Of a DNA stretch of 64,000 nucleotides, positions 18,961 through 28,212 are shown one piece after another; the stretch's first letter is position 1; each line of letters begins with the position of its first letter. Where the stretch lies: the NCBI RefSeq assembly GCF_001712755.1, contig NZ_MDKC01000035.1, positions 62,001 through 126,000 on the forward strand, given 5' to 3'. The DNA comes from Gottfriedia luciferensis. GTDB taxonomy: Bacteria > Bacillota > Bacilli > Bacillales > Bacillaceae_G. The translations under genes and the position numbers were made by a program. The notes under the pieces were generated by a model, which worked only from the letters and a program-made list of their open reading frames with translations, ran no database searches and was not told the DNA's origin.

Positions 18961-19965
18961 TCACGGTTGTATTTGAGAAACTTTCGTACCATTCAAGAAA
19001 TTGAGTAGTTCATTAAATGTATTTTGAGCGGCTTTCGTATTCATTTGGAACTGGTATTCATGACCTAGTTTTCCTTCTGATTTACTATAAAAGACTTGTT
19101 TAACACCTGTTCTTTTTTCTAGTAATGTTGCAAATTTTTTACCTTGTGATTCAAAGGAACCTGTATTTCCGTCAGTTATAAATGTTGAAACAAATCTTTC
19201 TGGTACATTTCTTAAAAGGGAAGATTCCTTTGTCATCTTTTCATCTTCCCAGTTGTATTTTCCAAAATAAGCCCAGCCAACTCGCTTAAATACAAATTTC
19301 ATCAACGTTGATGAAGCGTGCGTCTGAACTTCTTTCAGATCATAAGGACCACAAAGAAGTATTGCCCCACGTATTGTATTTGGATCGATGCTTTGACCTA
19401 TTTTAGCTGTATTGGAGTAGTTTTTATTCATTTGAATACTTACAAATTGTGCTGTAAGCTGAGCTCCAGCTGAATCTCCAGCAATATAAATATTGTTTAA
19501 ATCCAGTCCATATTTACCAGCGTTTTTTTTAATAAATCGGTACGCTTGATCAATTTGTTGTAAAGGTATTGGATAAGCAACACTCGGAGCTAAGGGGTAA
19601 TTTATATTCACTACATTATACCCATGACTTGCTATATATGTAGCATATTTCCGTACATCATTTTTATCTCCCGCTACAAAAGCACCACCATGAATCCAAA
19701 AAATGGTTGGAACGTATTTCAGATCACCTTTATACTTAATCAAATCAAAAGTACTGCTTTTATATTTTGTTGAGTACTCAATATCAGTATCCATACTTGT
19801 TTTTTGTTTTGCTATGCCATAATCAGCTGCCTCTACTTCAATTCCACCGGCAAAAGACTTTTTCAAAAACCACGTTACAGGTCTTGGGGATAGAAATATC
19901 GATCCAACACTAATTATGATCAATATAAGTAAACAAATTCCAATTATTTTAAAAGTGCGCTTCAT
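18961..19965 (-). CDS. Membrane-anchored alpha/beta hydrolase (HSL-type esterase)
   Basis: A 334-residue carboxylic-ester hydrolase of the hormone-sensitive-lipase type. One N-terminal membrane segment (about 5-26) anchors it with the catalytic part outside. The oxyanion motif HGGAF is at 92-96 and the nucleophile elbow GDSAG at 163-167, giving Ser165. The catalytic His is probably in KLGHEYQF near the C-terminus, and the Asp is probably in TFITDGNTGS. AGGAGG lies before the ATG. The gene is monocistronic with its own terminator. Substrate unknown; its position after the secreted proteases suggests use of extracellular polymers or esters. Confidence 0.85.
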   Translation of the reverse strand: MKRTFKIIGICLLILIIISVGSIFLSPRPVTWFLKKSFAGGIEVEAADYGIAKQKTSMDTDIEYSTKYKSSTFDLIKYKGDLKYVPTIFWIHGGAFVAGDKNDVRKYATYIASHGYNVVNINYPLAPSVAYPIPLQQIDQAYRFIKKNAGKYGLDLNNIYIAGDSAGAQLTAQFVSIQMNKNYSNTAKIGQSIDPNTIRGAILLCGPYDLKEVQTHASSTLMKFVFKRVGWAYFGKYNWEDEKMTKESSLLRNVPERFVSTFITDGNTGSFESQGKKFATLLEKRTGVKQVFYSKSEGKLGHEYQFQMNTKAAQNTFNELLNFLNGTKVSQIQP

Positions 19966-20120
19966 ATTTATCCTCCTGATAAAAGAGTTAACTGAAGCTT
20001 ATTATTCGATTTTCCAAAATTATCATACATGAAGACAGTATTTAAGCCAGTTATCAATATTCAAGTCGAGCTTACAAAGCATTTCAAGCTTTTCAAGGTT
20101 AATCTAATTTCTTTCACGTA

Positions 20121-20891
20121 TTAGATTAATAACATTTTCTTAAGAGCATTATAAATGCCATGTTCATTGCAGCTATCTGTGATTAAATTAGCTTTCTCTT
20201 TAACCGCTGTTTCAGCATTTCCCATTGCAACACCAATTCCTGAAAGCTCCATTAGTTCGATGTCGTTCATTCCATCACCGAAGAAAACAATATCTTCTTG
20301 CTTAAATCCATTTTCCTTAGCAATTTTCAAAATTGTTTTTGCCTTCGATCCTTCTTTAGGGATGACATCTGAGCCAAATTGGTGCCAACTCACATATCGG
20401 AATTCGTTAATATCATATTTGTGAAGATCTTCATTCTTGCAAAACAGCATAGCTTGAATAATCGAATTTTCTTTCCAATACATCTCATCAAAGTCAGGGA
20501 TAATTAAACCTAGACTTTCATAGGCCTTAGTTAGCGACTCTCCAGGTTCTTCAAAATGTCTTTTTACCCCTTTCAATGTTTGGAACACAATCTGATCATT
20601 GTTTTCAATCGCAATTTCAATTAGTTTCAAAATAGATTCTTTTGAAAATATTTCCTCATGAGCTATTTCATGACGGACAAACCCTACAGATCCATTGCAT
20701 AAAACATAAGTATCAATTTCGAGTTCGTCGACGATCGATATTGCAGAAGTGTAGTCTCTTCCTGTCGCGATTACGATTTCATGGCCACTTTCTTTTAGAG
20801 AAACCAAAGCTTGTTTCGTACTGTCTAGAAACTTCATTTCAGTCGTAAGTAATGTTCCATCTATGTCAAAAACAATAAATTTTTCCCTCAT
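20121..20891 (-). CDS. HAD-superfamily hydrolase, Cof subfamily
   Basis: A 256-residue phosphatase of the Cof/IIB group, which usually acts on sugar phosphates or similar small phosphoesters. Motif I is DIDGTLL near residue 8, with DIDGT carrying the nucleophile Asp. Motif II is IATGRD, and motif IV is GDGMNDIELM near the C-terminus. The start at MREKF is preferred since GGGGAAAG lies 5 nt upstream; an ATG five codons earlier has no good site. It lies 43 nt downstream of the lacI-type gene on the same strand, so both are probably one transcript, and the regulator may respond to the phosphatase's substrate. Confidence 0.85.
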   Translation of the reverse strand: MREKFIVFDIDGTLLTTEMKFLDSTKQALVSLKESGHEIVIATGRDYTSAISIVDELEIDTYVLCNGSVGFVRHEIAHEEIFSKESILKLIEIAIENNDQIVFQTLKGVKRHFEEPGESLTKAYESLGLIIPDFDEMYWKENSIIQAMLFCKNEDLHKYDINEFRYVSWHQFGSDVIPKEGSKAKTILKIAKENGFKQEDIVFFGDGMNDIELMELSGIGVAMGNAETAVKEKANLITDSCNEHGIYNALKKMLLI

Positions 20892-20934
20892 TTTCTTTCC
20901 CCACATTTTCTCTATTTTTTATCTTTGATTTATA

Positions 20935-21882
20935 TTAAACAGAATCTCTTTCAATAATTTGATAAGGTATTTTTACTTTGTCTCTAGATTTCTTTATTAC
21001 AAGGCTACAAGCTTGTTCACCAACTTTCGTTAATTGATGATCCACTGTAGAAATTCCCATACCGATCCCAATTGGTTGATTTGCTTGACCTATGATTGCT
21101 AAATCAGTAGGGATTTTTAATTGTTGCGACTTTGCGTATAAATACATTCCACCAGCCACTTCATCCCCATTTGCATAAATAGCTGTTGGCTTTTTGTGTA
21201 AATGCATAAATTTCTTTGCTGCTTCATATCCGTCTTCTAAGCAATGACATTCTGATAGATGGTATTCAGGTTGAAGTTCACCAAATATTTCAATATAAGC
21301 ATCAATCAATTGCTTCGTGCTATTACTTTCTAACCTAGCAGATGTGAATGCTACCACATCATGTCCTTTGTTTTTTAATAATTGAAAGGCATCTAGATAA
21401 GACGAATAGCGGTCCAAATAGGAACAGCCAATCTCTTTGTGTTGGGTATATTCACAAGCAACGATTGAACCATATTTGCTAAATGGAATGATTGTTTCCC
21501 AATCATTTGCTCGTGACGTGATAATGATGCCATCATACAGCTTGCTTTTTAATTTATGCAAATACTCGACTTCTTTTTCTTTACGATAATTTGAAGGAAG
21601 TACCGTTATCAAAAAATCTTTCTCTAATGCCTTGTTCAGTATACCGTTTAAAATTTGATCAAACGCTGGATTGTTGTTATATGGGAGAATAACACCTATT
21701 GCTCTTGTTTCTCCTCGAATTAAATCAATTGCATTTTTATTTGGCGTATAATTCATTTCTTCAATGGCTTTAAGAACAGCCTCTCGTTTATCATTAGCAA
21801 CATACTTATAATTGTTTAGTACCCTAGAAACAGTCGAAACGGATACACCTGCTAATCTTGCAATATCGTTAATATTTGTCAT
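20935..21882 (-). CDS. LacI-family transcriptional regulator
   Basis: A 315-residue sugar-type repressor. The N-terminal LacI helix-turn-helix is clear (INDIARLAGVSVSTVSRVLN), with the hinge KNAIDLIRGETRAIGVILP, then a periplasmic-binding-like effector domain. GGCGGTG precedes the ATG. It is the first gene of a probable two-gene operon with the HAD phosphatase. No sugar transporter or catabolic gene is next to it, so its effector cannot be guessed. Confidence 0.9.
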   Translation of the reverse strand: MTNINDIARLAGVSVSTVSRVLNNYKYVANDKREAVLKAIEEMNYTPNKNAIDLIRGETRAIGVILPYNNNPAFDQILNGILNKALEKDFLITVLPSNYRKEKEVEYLHKLKSKLYDGIIITSRANDWETIIPFSKYGSIVACEYTQHKEIGCSYLDRYSSYLDAFQLLKNKGHDVVAFTSARLESNSTKQLIDAYIEIFGELQPEYHLSECHCLEDGYEAAKKFMHLHKKPTAIYANGDEVAGGMYLYAKSQQLKIPTDLAIIGQANQPIGIGMGISTVDHQLTKVGEQACSLVIKKSRDKVKIPYQIIERDSV

Positions 21883-22412
21883 CTTACACCGCCAACATAG
21901 TATAAATTTTAAGGAATTTTACATATTTAAATTCAATTTCTTAAAACCATTCATATAAGGTTTCTTCCTCTGTATGTCATATTTCGTAAACCTGTGTTCT
22001 CCTACAAAGAGAATAGAATGTTCAATATCTTCCTCAAACTAGAAAGATTTTTTACTATTTTATAGTTTACTGCTTACAATATATAACCTTTTATAAGTTA
22101 AAAACAAATCTTCAAAGATTTCCAATAACCCTGTATGGTCAAACAATGAATATCCATTGTGATAATAGTTAACCTATTAAGTTCATCTTTTTTCACATCT
22201 CGTAGAAAATCGGCTTACTTTCAATCTAATTTATGAAATGGATTTCAAGTCAAGACAAAAATTAAATTAAATTTCAAGTATGCTACAATAAAGCAAATTA
22301 AGGTTTTCATCACTCGATTTATTGAACAAATAGCCATTAGAAATATAGGGAAAAAGACAATTAAAAAAAGTTGGGATCATTTGTTTTATTGATTCCAACT
22401 TTTTTGTTTATA
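21883..22412. other. Intergenic region between the lacI-type gene and the decarboxylase gene
   Basis: 530 bp, AT-rich, with no gene supported. It contains the terminator at 22362-22406 and a 14-bp dyad TGAAAT-GG-ATTTCA at 22234-22247 that resembles LacI/CcpA-type operators. The dyad has GG where cre sites have CG. Confidence 0.5.
22362..22406. terminator. Terminator of the decarboxylase gene
   Basis: AAAAAGTTGG and CCAACTTTTT form the stem, with T-runs on both strands. It lies just after the stop codon of the gene at 22413-24131. Confidence 0.85.
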
Positions 22413-24131
22413 TTAACTATTTTGGTTGCGTTTCATTGCCTGCTTTTCCAAATACTTGTACATTTTTTTCATATTTTCTGGTGCGTCCAATGGGTCTTTT
22501 ACAATCATTTCAATAATACTGACTCTTTCGGAACATTCAATTTCAGCTTGGTTTATTGCCTGTTCAAGCTCTCCATAAGTATGAACAATAGCAGTAAACG
22601 CATTGCCTCCAAAAGCTTCAGCTAGCTTAGTGTAAGACCACCTAGGGATTTTGTTGTATGTTTGATTTTTCGTATTAACATTTAAATATTTTTCGATTGT
22701 ATAACCGTCATTGTTTAAGACGAAAATTATCGGTTTACAGCCGTAATAGAGCATGGAGCTGATTTCTTGTGCAGTTAGCTGTAGTGAGCCATCACCAGTA
22801 AACAGCAACACCCGACGCTCTGGGGCTGCAATACAGGCGCCAAACGTCGAAGGGGTTGCATATCCGATGGATCCCCAGCCTCCTTGCCCAATATATGTAA
22901 TATTACTAGGCAATCTCACTTCCGCCATACCATTGTATAATGTACCAATCTCAATAATCATAATGTCGTCCATTTTCAGCATCCGTTGAAAAACTGGATA
23001 ATAGTCGGCCGCTTTAAGTGGTTCATCATTACTTACATTGGATTGATCGTATGGAAATGACACTTTTCCTAGTAAACCTTGACCTTTATACCCCACTTTT
23101 TGTATCGCCTGAAGCATGTCAGTAGCTAGAACGTTCTGGTATACCGCCTCAGCAATCTTCACTAGATCCGATTGGATATTAATGGTCACCATTGAATTCA
23201 GTTTTGCGGTAAAATTCGCTGTGTTGGTGTCCGCGGGTACCAAGCCAATCGCAATGATACAGTCTGCATTTTCTACCGTATTTTGAACTTCAGAACAGCC
23301 AAACGAGCCTAAGTACATACCGATATAATTAGGATGGGTTTCATCAAATGCGCCTTTACCGAACATCATGGATGCAACAGGTATATTCATCGCATCTGCC
23401 AATTGCAGAACTGCAGCCTGAAGGCCAAAACGTATCGTTTTTACATCTACTAGGATAACTGGCCGCTTTGCACATTCTAGTAGCTGACGGACATGATCTG
23501 TCGCAGCTTGAAGAGATTTTATGTTTGATGTTTTTTGTTGTGGTGTTGGCTCTATCCTGTCCATAATCGGCTGATCGACTAAATCATCGGCCACAACAAG
23601 GTAAACAGGTTGTTTCTTTTCTTTTGCAATTCGAATAGCAGCAGGAATTTCAATCATGGCATTTTCAGGTGTGAGTACAGCACTATAGGCTGTTATCTGT
23701 TTATACATATTGCGGAATACATTGAAATCCCCATCCATTAGAGTGTGATGCATCAGCTTGTGCTCTTTTTGATCTTTCTCTTTTGGTGAACCAACAATGT
23801 GGATTATTGGAACGTGTTCACTATAGGCGCCAGCTATTGGATTGCATGCATTCAACTCCCCAACACCAAACGTTGTAATAAGAGCAGAAATCCCCTTGAT
23901 TCTTGCATAACCATCCGAAGCGTAACCCGCGTTTAGTTCGTTCCGTCCTTCTATAAACTGGATTCCGTTATATCGCTCCAACGTATCAAGTAATGAAAAA
24001 TTATAGTCCCCTGCGACGCCAAAAATTTCAGTAATCCCTTCTTGCTTTAGGCAATCAAACAAAAACCGCCCAACTGTTTTTTGTGCCATACTAGCATGTG
24101 TGTCGGGACTGACTGTATTCTTTTTATCCAT
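22413..24131 (-). CDS. Thiamine-diphosphate alpha-keto acid decarboxylase (pyruvate/indolepyruvate type)
   Basis: A 572-residue non-oxidative decarboxylase that turns 2-keto acids into aldehydes. Catalytic Glu65 is in NELNAGYASDGYAR, the paired active-site histidines are His128-His129 (LMHHTL), and the cofactor-binding motif runs from GDGSLQLT to NNDGYTIEK at about 436-470. Length and motifs fit the PDC/IPDC/KDC group. Which keto acid is used (pyruvate, branched-chain or indolepyruvate) cannot be read from motifs. An AAAGGAGTGG site precedes the ATG. It is monocistronic with its own terminator. Confidence 0.9.
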   Translation of the reverse strand: MDKKNTVSPDTHASMAQKTVGRFLFDCLKQEGITEIFGVAGDYNFSLLDTLERYNGIQFIEGRNELNAGYASDGYARIKGISALITTFGVGELNACNPIAGAYSEHVPIIHIVGSPKEKDQKEHKLMHHTLMDGDFNVFRNMYKQITAYSAVLTPENAMIEIPAAIRIAKEKKQPVYLVVADDLVDQPIMDRIEPTPQQKTSNIKSLQAATDHVRQLLECAKRPVILVDVKTIRFGLQAAVLQLADAMNIPVASMMFGKGAFDETHPNYIGMYLGSFGCSEVQNTVENADCIIAIGLVPADTNTANFTAKLNSMVTINIQSDLVKIAEAVYQNVLATDMLQAIQKVGYKGQGLLGKVSFPYDQSNVSNDEPLKAADYYPVFQRMLKMDDIMIIEIGTLYNGMAEVRLPSNITYIGQGGWGSIGYATPSTFGACIAAPERRVLLFTGDGSLQLTAQEISSMLYYGCKPIIFVLNNDGYTIEKYLNVNTKNQTYNKIPRWSYTKLAEAFGGNAFTAIVHTYGELEQAINQAEIECSERVSIIEMIVKDPLDAPENMKKMYKYLEKQAMKRNQNS

Positions 24132-24261
24132 TACACACCCACTCCTTTTCCAATATCAATAGCTTGTTCAGTTTTTTAGTACCCTTTTTATTCGTACCCT
24201 ATCATAGAACAGGCTATACAATTGTTGGGAATAAGGAAAAAATCAATATATAGCACCAAAA

Positions 24262-24288
24262 GGACAAATCCGAATTAACGAATTTGCC
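24262..24288 (-). terminator. Terminator of the SDR gene
   Basis: GGGCAAATTCG pairs with CGGATTTGTCC (one G-U pair) around TTAATT; on the minus strand it is followed by TTTTGG. Confidence 0.65.
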
Positions 24289-24322
24289 CGTTTTTACTTC
24301 ATAAAAAAAAAATACTGCTGAA

Positions 24323-25090
24323 CTAATGTTGTTGAATTGTATTTTTCAACATATTATACATATTTGTAACATGTTCATCTACTTGATCTCGCGACATACG
24401 AAGTCGTTCAACTGAAGTTCCATATCCGATTTCTTGTTTCCCTTCTTTTAATTCCATGAAAATCCCATCTGCAAATTCATCTAAAGGTTCACCGTGAGTA
24501 TGCAATCCTGCACCGCCTAAATCAGTATTAACTGCCGGAGGAGCAACTTCAATTACTTCCACAGATGATTCGGAAAGTTGGTGACGTAAACTCATATTAA
24601 ATGAATGGATTGCTGCTTTTGTTGCTGAATAGATTGGCGCAATGACCAATGGAGTAAAAGCTAATCCCGATGAAACATTAATGATCGTTGCCGCTTCTTT
24701 TGTAGCAAAATATGGAGCAAACAGCATAGACAAATGGATTGGTGCTTCAATATTAGTTATGATTTCATTATTAAAATATTTCCAATCGTTCTTGGCATCT
24801 GATTTTAAAATATTAAAACGTTGTTGAATCCCTGCATTATTTACTAGCACATTTACTTCTGGATAGTTCTTTGTTACCCACTCAAACAATGATACGCGTT
24901 CTGGTTCAGAGCTCAAGTCACTCACATGTGTAATAAGATCGGGAAATTTTTCTTTAGCATTTTCAAGTACATTTTCACGTCGCCCAGTCACTATGACTTT
25001 ATTTCCTGATTTAATAAAGCGTTCTGCAAAAGCTAATCCAATACCAGTACTACCACCTGTAATAAGGATTGTGTTACCTGAAAGTTTCAT
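24323..25090 (-). CDS. Short-chain dehydrogenase/reductase (DltE-like)
   Basis: A 255-residue NAD(P)-dependent oxidoreductase of the classical SDR family. The nucleotide-binding TGGSTGIG is at 11-18, NNAG at 84-87, the catalytic Ser near 140, and the YSATK pair gives Tyr154 and Lys158. The overall sequence resembles the DltE-type SDRs of bacilli. Substrate unknown. GAGGAAT precedes the ATG. Its promoter, 140-170 nt upstream, has the layout used by MerR-family activators, which commonly control oxidoreductases induced by aldehydes or electrophiles. Confidence 0.88.
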   Translation of the reverse strand: MKLSGNTILITGGSTGIGLAFAERFIKSGNKVIVTGRRENVLENAKEKFPDLITHVSDLSSEPERVSLFEWVTKNYPEVNVLVNNAGIQQRFNILKSDAKNDWKYFNNEIITNIEAPIHLSMLFAPYFATKEAATIINVSSGLAFTPLVIAPIYSATKAAIHSFNMSLRHQLSESSVEVIEVAPPAVNTDLGGAGLHTHGEPLDEFADGIFMELKEGKQEIGYGTSVERLRMSRDQVDEHVTNMYNMLKNTIQQH

Positions 25091-25232
25091 GTTAATTCCT
25101 CATTTCTATTTTTTTCTATATGTTACTAACTTATCCAATCTCTATTAATAATTTGATCTTAAGGTTGCTTCTGTACTTGAGCAATATTTCATTAGAAGCC
25201 CCAATCAATAATCGATCAATGTCAACATGATT

Positions 25233-25263
25233 ATCATACGACTTAAACTATGCTTTAAGTCAA
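25233..25263 (-). promoter_or_regulatory. MerR-type promoter (19-nt spacer with dyad) upstream of the SDR gene
   Basis: On the minus strand there is a -35 TTGACT (25258-25263), a spacer of 19 nt and a -10 TATGAT (25233-25238). A perfect dyad GACTTAAA / TTTAAGTC with 6 nt between the arms (25240-25261) fills the spacer. Over-long spacers carrying a dyad are the hallmark of MerR-regulated promoters. Confidence 0.75.
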
Positions 25264-25270
25264 CTAAAGA

Positions 25271-25299
25271 AAAAAATAAGATCGACTAGTTTGTCGATC
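25271..25299 (-). terminator. Terminator of the FAD-dehydrogenase gene
   Basis: GATCGAC and GTCGATC form the stem; on the minus strand it is followed by TTATTTTTTTC. Confidence 0.85.
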
Positions 25300-25326
25300 A
25301 AACGCATGTATTTGAAGAGTTCGAGT

Positions 25327-26985
25327 TTATTCTAACTCTCTACTAATCGCTCTACCTGCTTGTCTACCTGAAAATAAACAACCACCTAAAAATGTTCCTT
25401 CCATTGCACGATAACCATGTACACCACCGCCGCCGAATCCAGCAACTTCACCTGCTGCATATAGTCCAGGTATTGCATCACCTGAAGAATTTAATACATT
25501 CCCATCTAAATTTGTTTGAAGTCCACCAAGTGTTTTACGACTTACAATATTTAAACGAACAGCAATTAACGGACCATTTTTTGGGTCTAAAATTTTATGA
25601 GGAGACGCAACACGAATTAATTTATCACCAATATAATTTCGTGCTCCTCTTAAGGCAGTGATTTGTAAGTCTTTTGTAAATTTATTATCCATTTCACGAT
25701 CACGTGCAATCAGTTGACGCTCGATTACATCATAGTTTAGTAAATTTTCCCCGGTTATTTTATTCATGCCTTCAACAAGCTCTTTTAACGTGTCTGCAAC
25801 AACAAAGTCCTCTCCTTTTTCCATAAAAGCTTTTACAGGTGCTGGTATTCCTGAAGTTGCCCGTTTCATCACTTGTTTTATACTTTTTCCAGTTAAATCA
25901 GGATTTTGTTCTGAACCTGAAAGTGCAAACTCTTTTTGTATAATTTTTTTCGTTAAAATAAACCAGGAGTAATCATAACCAGTTTGTTGAATGGCTTGTA
26001 ATGTACCTAACGTATCAAAACCAGGAAAATTAGGTGCAGGAAAGCGCTGTCCACGTGCATCTAACCAAATTGATGATGGTCCCGGAAGAATACGGATTCC
26101 ATGATTGCTCCATACAGGATTCCAATTTTTTATGCCTTCAGTATAGTGCCACATTCGATCACGATTAACAATTCGACCACCAGCTTTTTCAGTAATGGCA
26201 AGCATTCGACCATCAACATGTGCCGGTACACCAGATATCATTCTTTTTGGCGGAGTGCCTAATCGACTTGGCCAATTTTGGCGTATTAAATCAACGTTCG
26301 CACCAATACCGCCACTTGATACTAAAACCGCCTTTGCCCCATATTGAAAGTCATCAATTACTTCTCGAGAACTATCTTCTCCTCGCTCTGAATTACTTGG
26401 TTCTAATAAAGAACCACTTACTCCGACTACAGTTCCATCTTGTGTTAGTAGTTGATCTACACGATGTCGGGATCTGAATTCTACTAAACCTTTTTTCATA
26501 TGCTCGCGAACTCTTCGTTCGAAAGGCGCAACAATTCCAGGACCTGTACCCCATACTACGTGAAATCGGGGCACTGAATTCCCATGTCCTTCTGCAAGAT
26601 ATCCCCCACGTTCAGCCCAACCGACGATTGGAAAAAATCTCACCCCCATGTCATAAAGCCATTGCCTCTTCTCTCCTGATGCAAACTCGACATATGCCTC
26701 TGCCCATTTCTTTCCCCAATAATCCTCATCATCTTCTCGATCAAATCCTGCTGTTCCAAGCCAATCCTGCCAAGCTAATTCCCTCGAATCTTTAATACCT
26801 AATCTACGTTGCTCTGGAGAATCTACTAAAAATAACCCACCAAATGACCACCAAGCTTGACCACCTATTGATGATTTCGGTTCCTGGTCTAGTAATAATA
26901 CACTTTTCCCGGCATCAGCTATCTCAGCAGTTGCAACTAAACCAGCCAATCCTGCTCCAACAACAATCACATCGAATTTCTCCAT
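25327..26985 (-). CDS. FAD-binding dehydrogenase (fumarate reductase/ketosteroid dehydrogenase-like)
   Basis: A 552-residue flavoprotein. The dinucleotide motif VVGAGLAGLVA lies at 8-18, followed by the acidic end of the Rossmann strand (LLLDQE). GGQAWWSFGGLF follows, then a long substrate domain, and the C-terminal FAD segment GLYAAGEVAGFGGGGVHGYRA closes it. This matches the FAD_binding_2 family usually annotated as FAD-binding dehydrogenase, related to ketosteroid dehydrogenases and fumarate reductase subunits. The actual substrate is unknown. An AAAAGGAGGG site precedes the ATG. Single gene with its own terminator. Confidence 0.85.
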   Translation of the reverse strand: MEKFDVIVVGAGLAGLVATAEIADAGKSVLLLDQEPKSSIGGQAWWSFGGLFLVDSPEQRRLGIKDSRELAWQDWLGTAGFDREDDEDYWGKKWAEAYVEFASGEKRQWLYDMGVRFFPIVGWAERGGYLAEGHGNSVPRFHVVWGTGPGIVAPFERRVREHMKKGLVEFRSRHRVDQLLTQDGTVVGVSGSLLEPSNSERGEDSSREVIDDFQYGAKAVLVSSGGIGANVDLIRQNWPSRLGTPPKRMISGVPAHVDGRMLAITEKAGGRIVNRDRMWHYTEGIKNWNPVWSNHGIRILPGPSSIWLDARGQRFPAPNFPGFDTLGTLQAIQQTGYDYSWFILTKKIIQKEFALSGSEQNPDLTGKSIKQVMKRATSGIPAPVKAFMEKGEDFVVADTLKELVEGMNKITGENLLNYDVIERQLIARDREMDNKFTKDLQITALRGARNYIGDKLIRVASPHKILDPKNGPLIAVRLNIVSRKTLGGLQTNLDGNVLNSSGDAIPGLYAAGEVAGFGGGGVHGYRAMEGTFLGGCLFSGRQAGRAISRELE

Positions 26986-27100
26986 TCAACTTCTCCCTCC
27001 TTTTAAGCCTTTTAATCTATCAAATTATAAATTTATCTACAAAATAGTTTTCTAAATTTTCAGTTATCAAATAAATAATACAGCAAATAGCTAGAGAATA

Positions 27101-27129
27101 AAAGCAAAGAAGGTCCAATAAGAACCTTC
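27101..27129 (-). terminator. Terminator of the yitT-like gene
   Basis: GAAGGTT and the complementary ACCTTC stem, followed on the minus strand by TTTGCTTTT. Confidence 0.7.
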
Positions 27130-27160
27130 CTCCATATTTCAATGCTTTTGTTGAACAGTC

Positions 27161-28039
27161 CTAATGTACGTTTTTCTTTTTAAATCTTCCACCACGTACT
27201 TCTGCAATATCTGAAATTGCTAAAAAGGCACTTTCGTCAATGTCATCGACAATTGTTTTTAATTCTGCTTCTTCTAATCGAGTGATAACACAATAGATAA
27301 CCTTTGTCGTTTCACCTGAGTATGCACCTGCTCCATTTATATAGGTAACACCACGGCCCATTTTAAAAAGAATTGCTTCTCCAATATCTTCACTTTTGTC
27401 ACTAATGATCCATGCTGATTTTGATTGTTCTAATCCTTCTACTACGATGTCAATTGTTTTAAATGCGACTAAATATGCAATTATTGAGTACATTGCTCGA
27501 TCCCAAGAAAAGATGAATCCAGCAGCTCCTAAAATAAATAAGTTGAAAACCATAATGATTTCACCAACGGAAAAAGGAATCTTGCTATTAATAATGATCG
27601 CTAGAATCTCAATCCCGTCTAGTGCTCCACCAAATCGAATGGCTAATCCTACTCCAACACCTACGACCATTCCTCCAAAAATTGTTGCTAGTAGAATATC
27701 TTCCGTAAAAGCAGAGATATGGTGAAACCTGCTTGTTAAATAAGAAAGAACAGTGATGCCAAGAATCGTCGAAATCGCGAATGTTTTCCCTATTTGCTTA
27801 TAACCTAAATAAAAAAATGGTAGGTTTAATACAAAAAGAAATACGCCAAGTGGAAGTCCTGTAAGATGGGAAACCATAATCGAAATACCTGTTATTCCAC
27901 CATCAATAACATCATTTGGAACTAAAAATATTTCAAGACCTGTCGCTACAAGTAAGGAACCAACTAACATTGCGATTGTTCTTTGTAAAATCTTCATTTT
28001 ATGAGATTTCCCGTTTGTTGAATGTACTACTTCTACCAT
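27161..28039 (-). CDS. YitT-family membrane protein
   Basis: A 292-residue integral membrane protein with the usual YitT arrangement. About five membrane segments occupy residues 25-200, including GLEIFLVPNDVIDGGITGIS. A soluble C-terminal DUF2179 domain follows, with GRGVTYINGAGAYSGETTKVIYCVI. Function of the family is not established; transport is often proposed. The N-terminal 14 residues are uncertain because the ribosome binding site is weak, and an internal ATG at residue 15 is possible. Divergent from marR. Confidence 0.85.
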   Translation of the reverse strand: MVEVVHSTNGKSHKMKILQRTIAMLVGSLLVATGLEIFLVPNDVIDGGITGISIMVSHLTGLPLGVFLFVLNLPFFYLGYKQIGKTFAISTILGITVLSYLTSRFHHISAFTEDILLATIFGGMVVGVGVGLAIRFGGALDGIEILAIIINSKIPFSVGEIIMVFNLFILGAAGFIFSWDRAMYSIIAYLVAFKTIDIVVEGLEQSKSAWIISDKSEDIGEAILFKMGRGVTYINGAGAYSGETTKVIYCVITRLEEAELKTIVDDIDESAFLAISDIAEVRGGRFKKKNVH

Positions 28040-28127
28040 CTCAAATACCGTCCTAACTGTTTTGTAAAATTTTTCTACATTTAATATTTGCTCTTATGCT
28101 CAATTTATACTAATTAAGTTCATTCAC

Positions 28128-28194
28128 TGGACATTCACAATTTGTTCAAATATAATTAGCTAGACAACTATTTTAATTAGCTAGCTAACTAATT
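28128..28194 (+). promoter_or_regulatory. Promoter and probable MarR operators of the marR-MFS operon
   Basis: -35 TGGACA (28128-28133), 17-nt spacer, -10 TATAAT (28151-28156). Overlapping and just after the -10 are two related sites: AATTAGCTAGA (28154-28164) and the palindrome TTAGCTAGCTAA (28177-28188). Their place over the start region fits autorepression by the MarR protein encoded downstream. Confidence 0.75.
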
Positions 28195-28212
28195 TTCCAA
28201 GGAGACTTTTTT

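Noticed and set aside
22234-22247. cre (CcpA) site
   Set aside because: The dyad TGAAAT-GG-ATTTCA has GG in place of the central CG, and lies about 350 bp from the nearest start codon; noted only as a generic LacI-type dyad.
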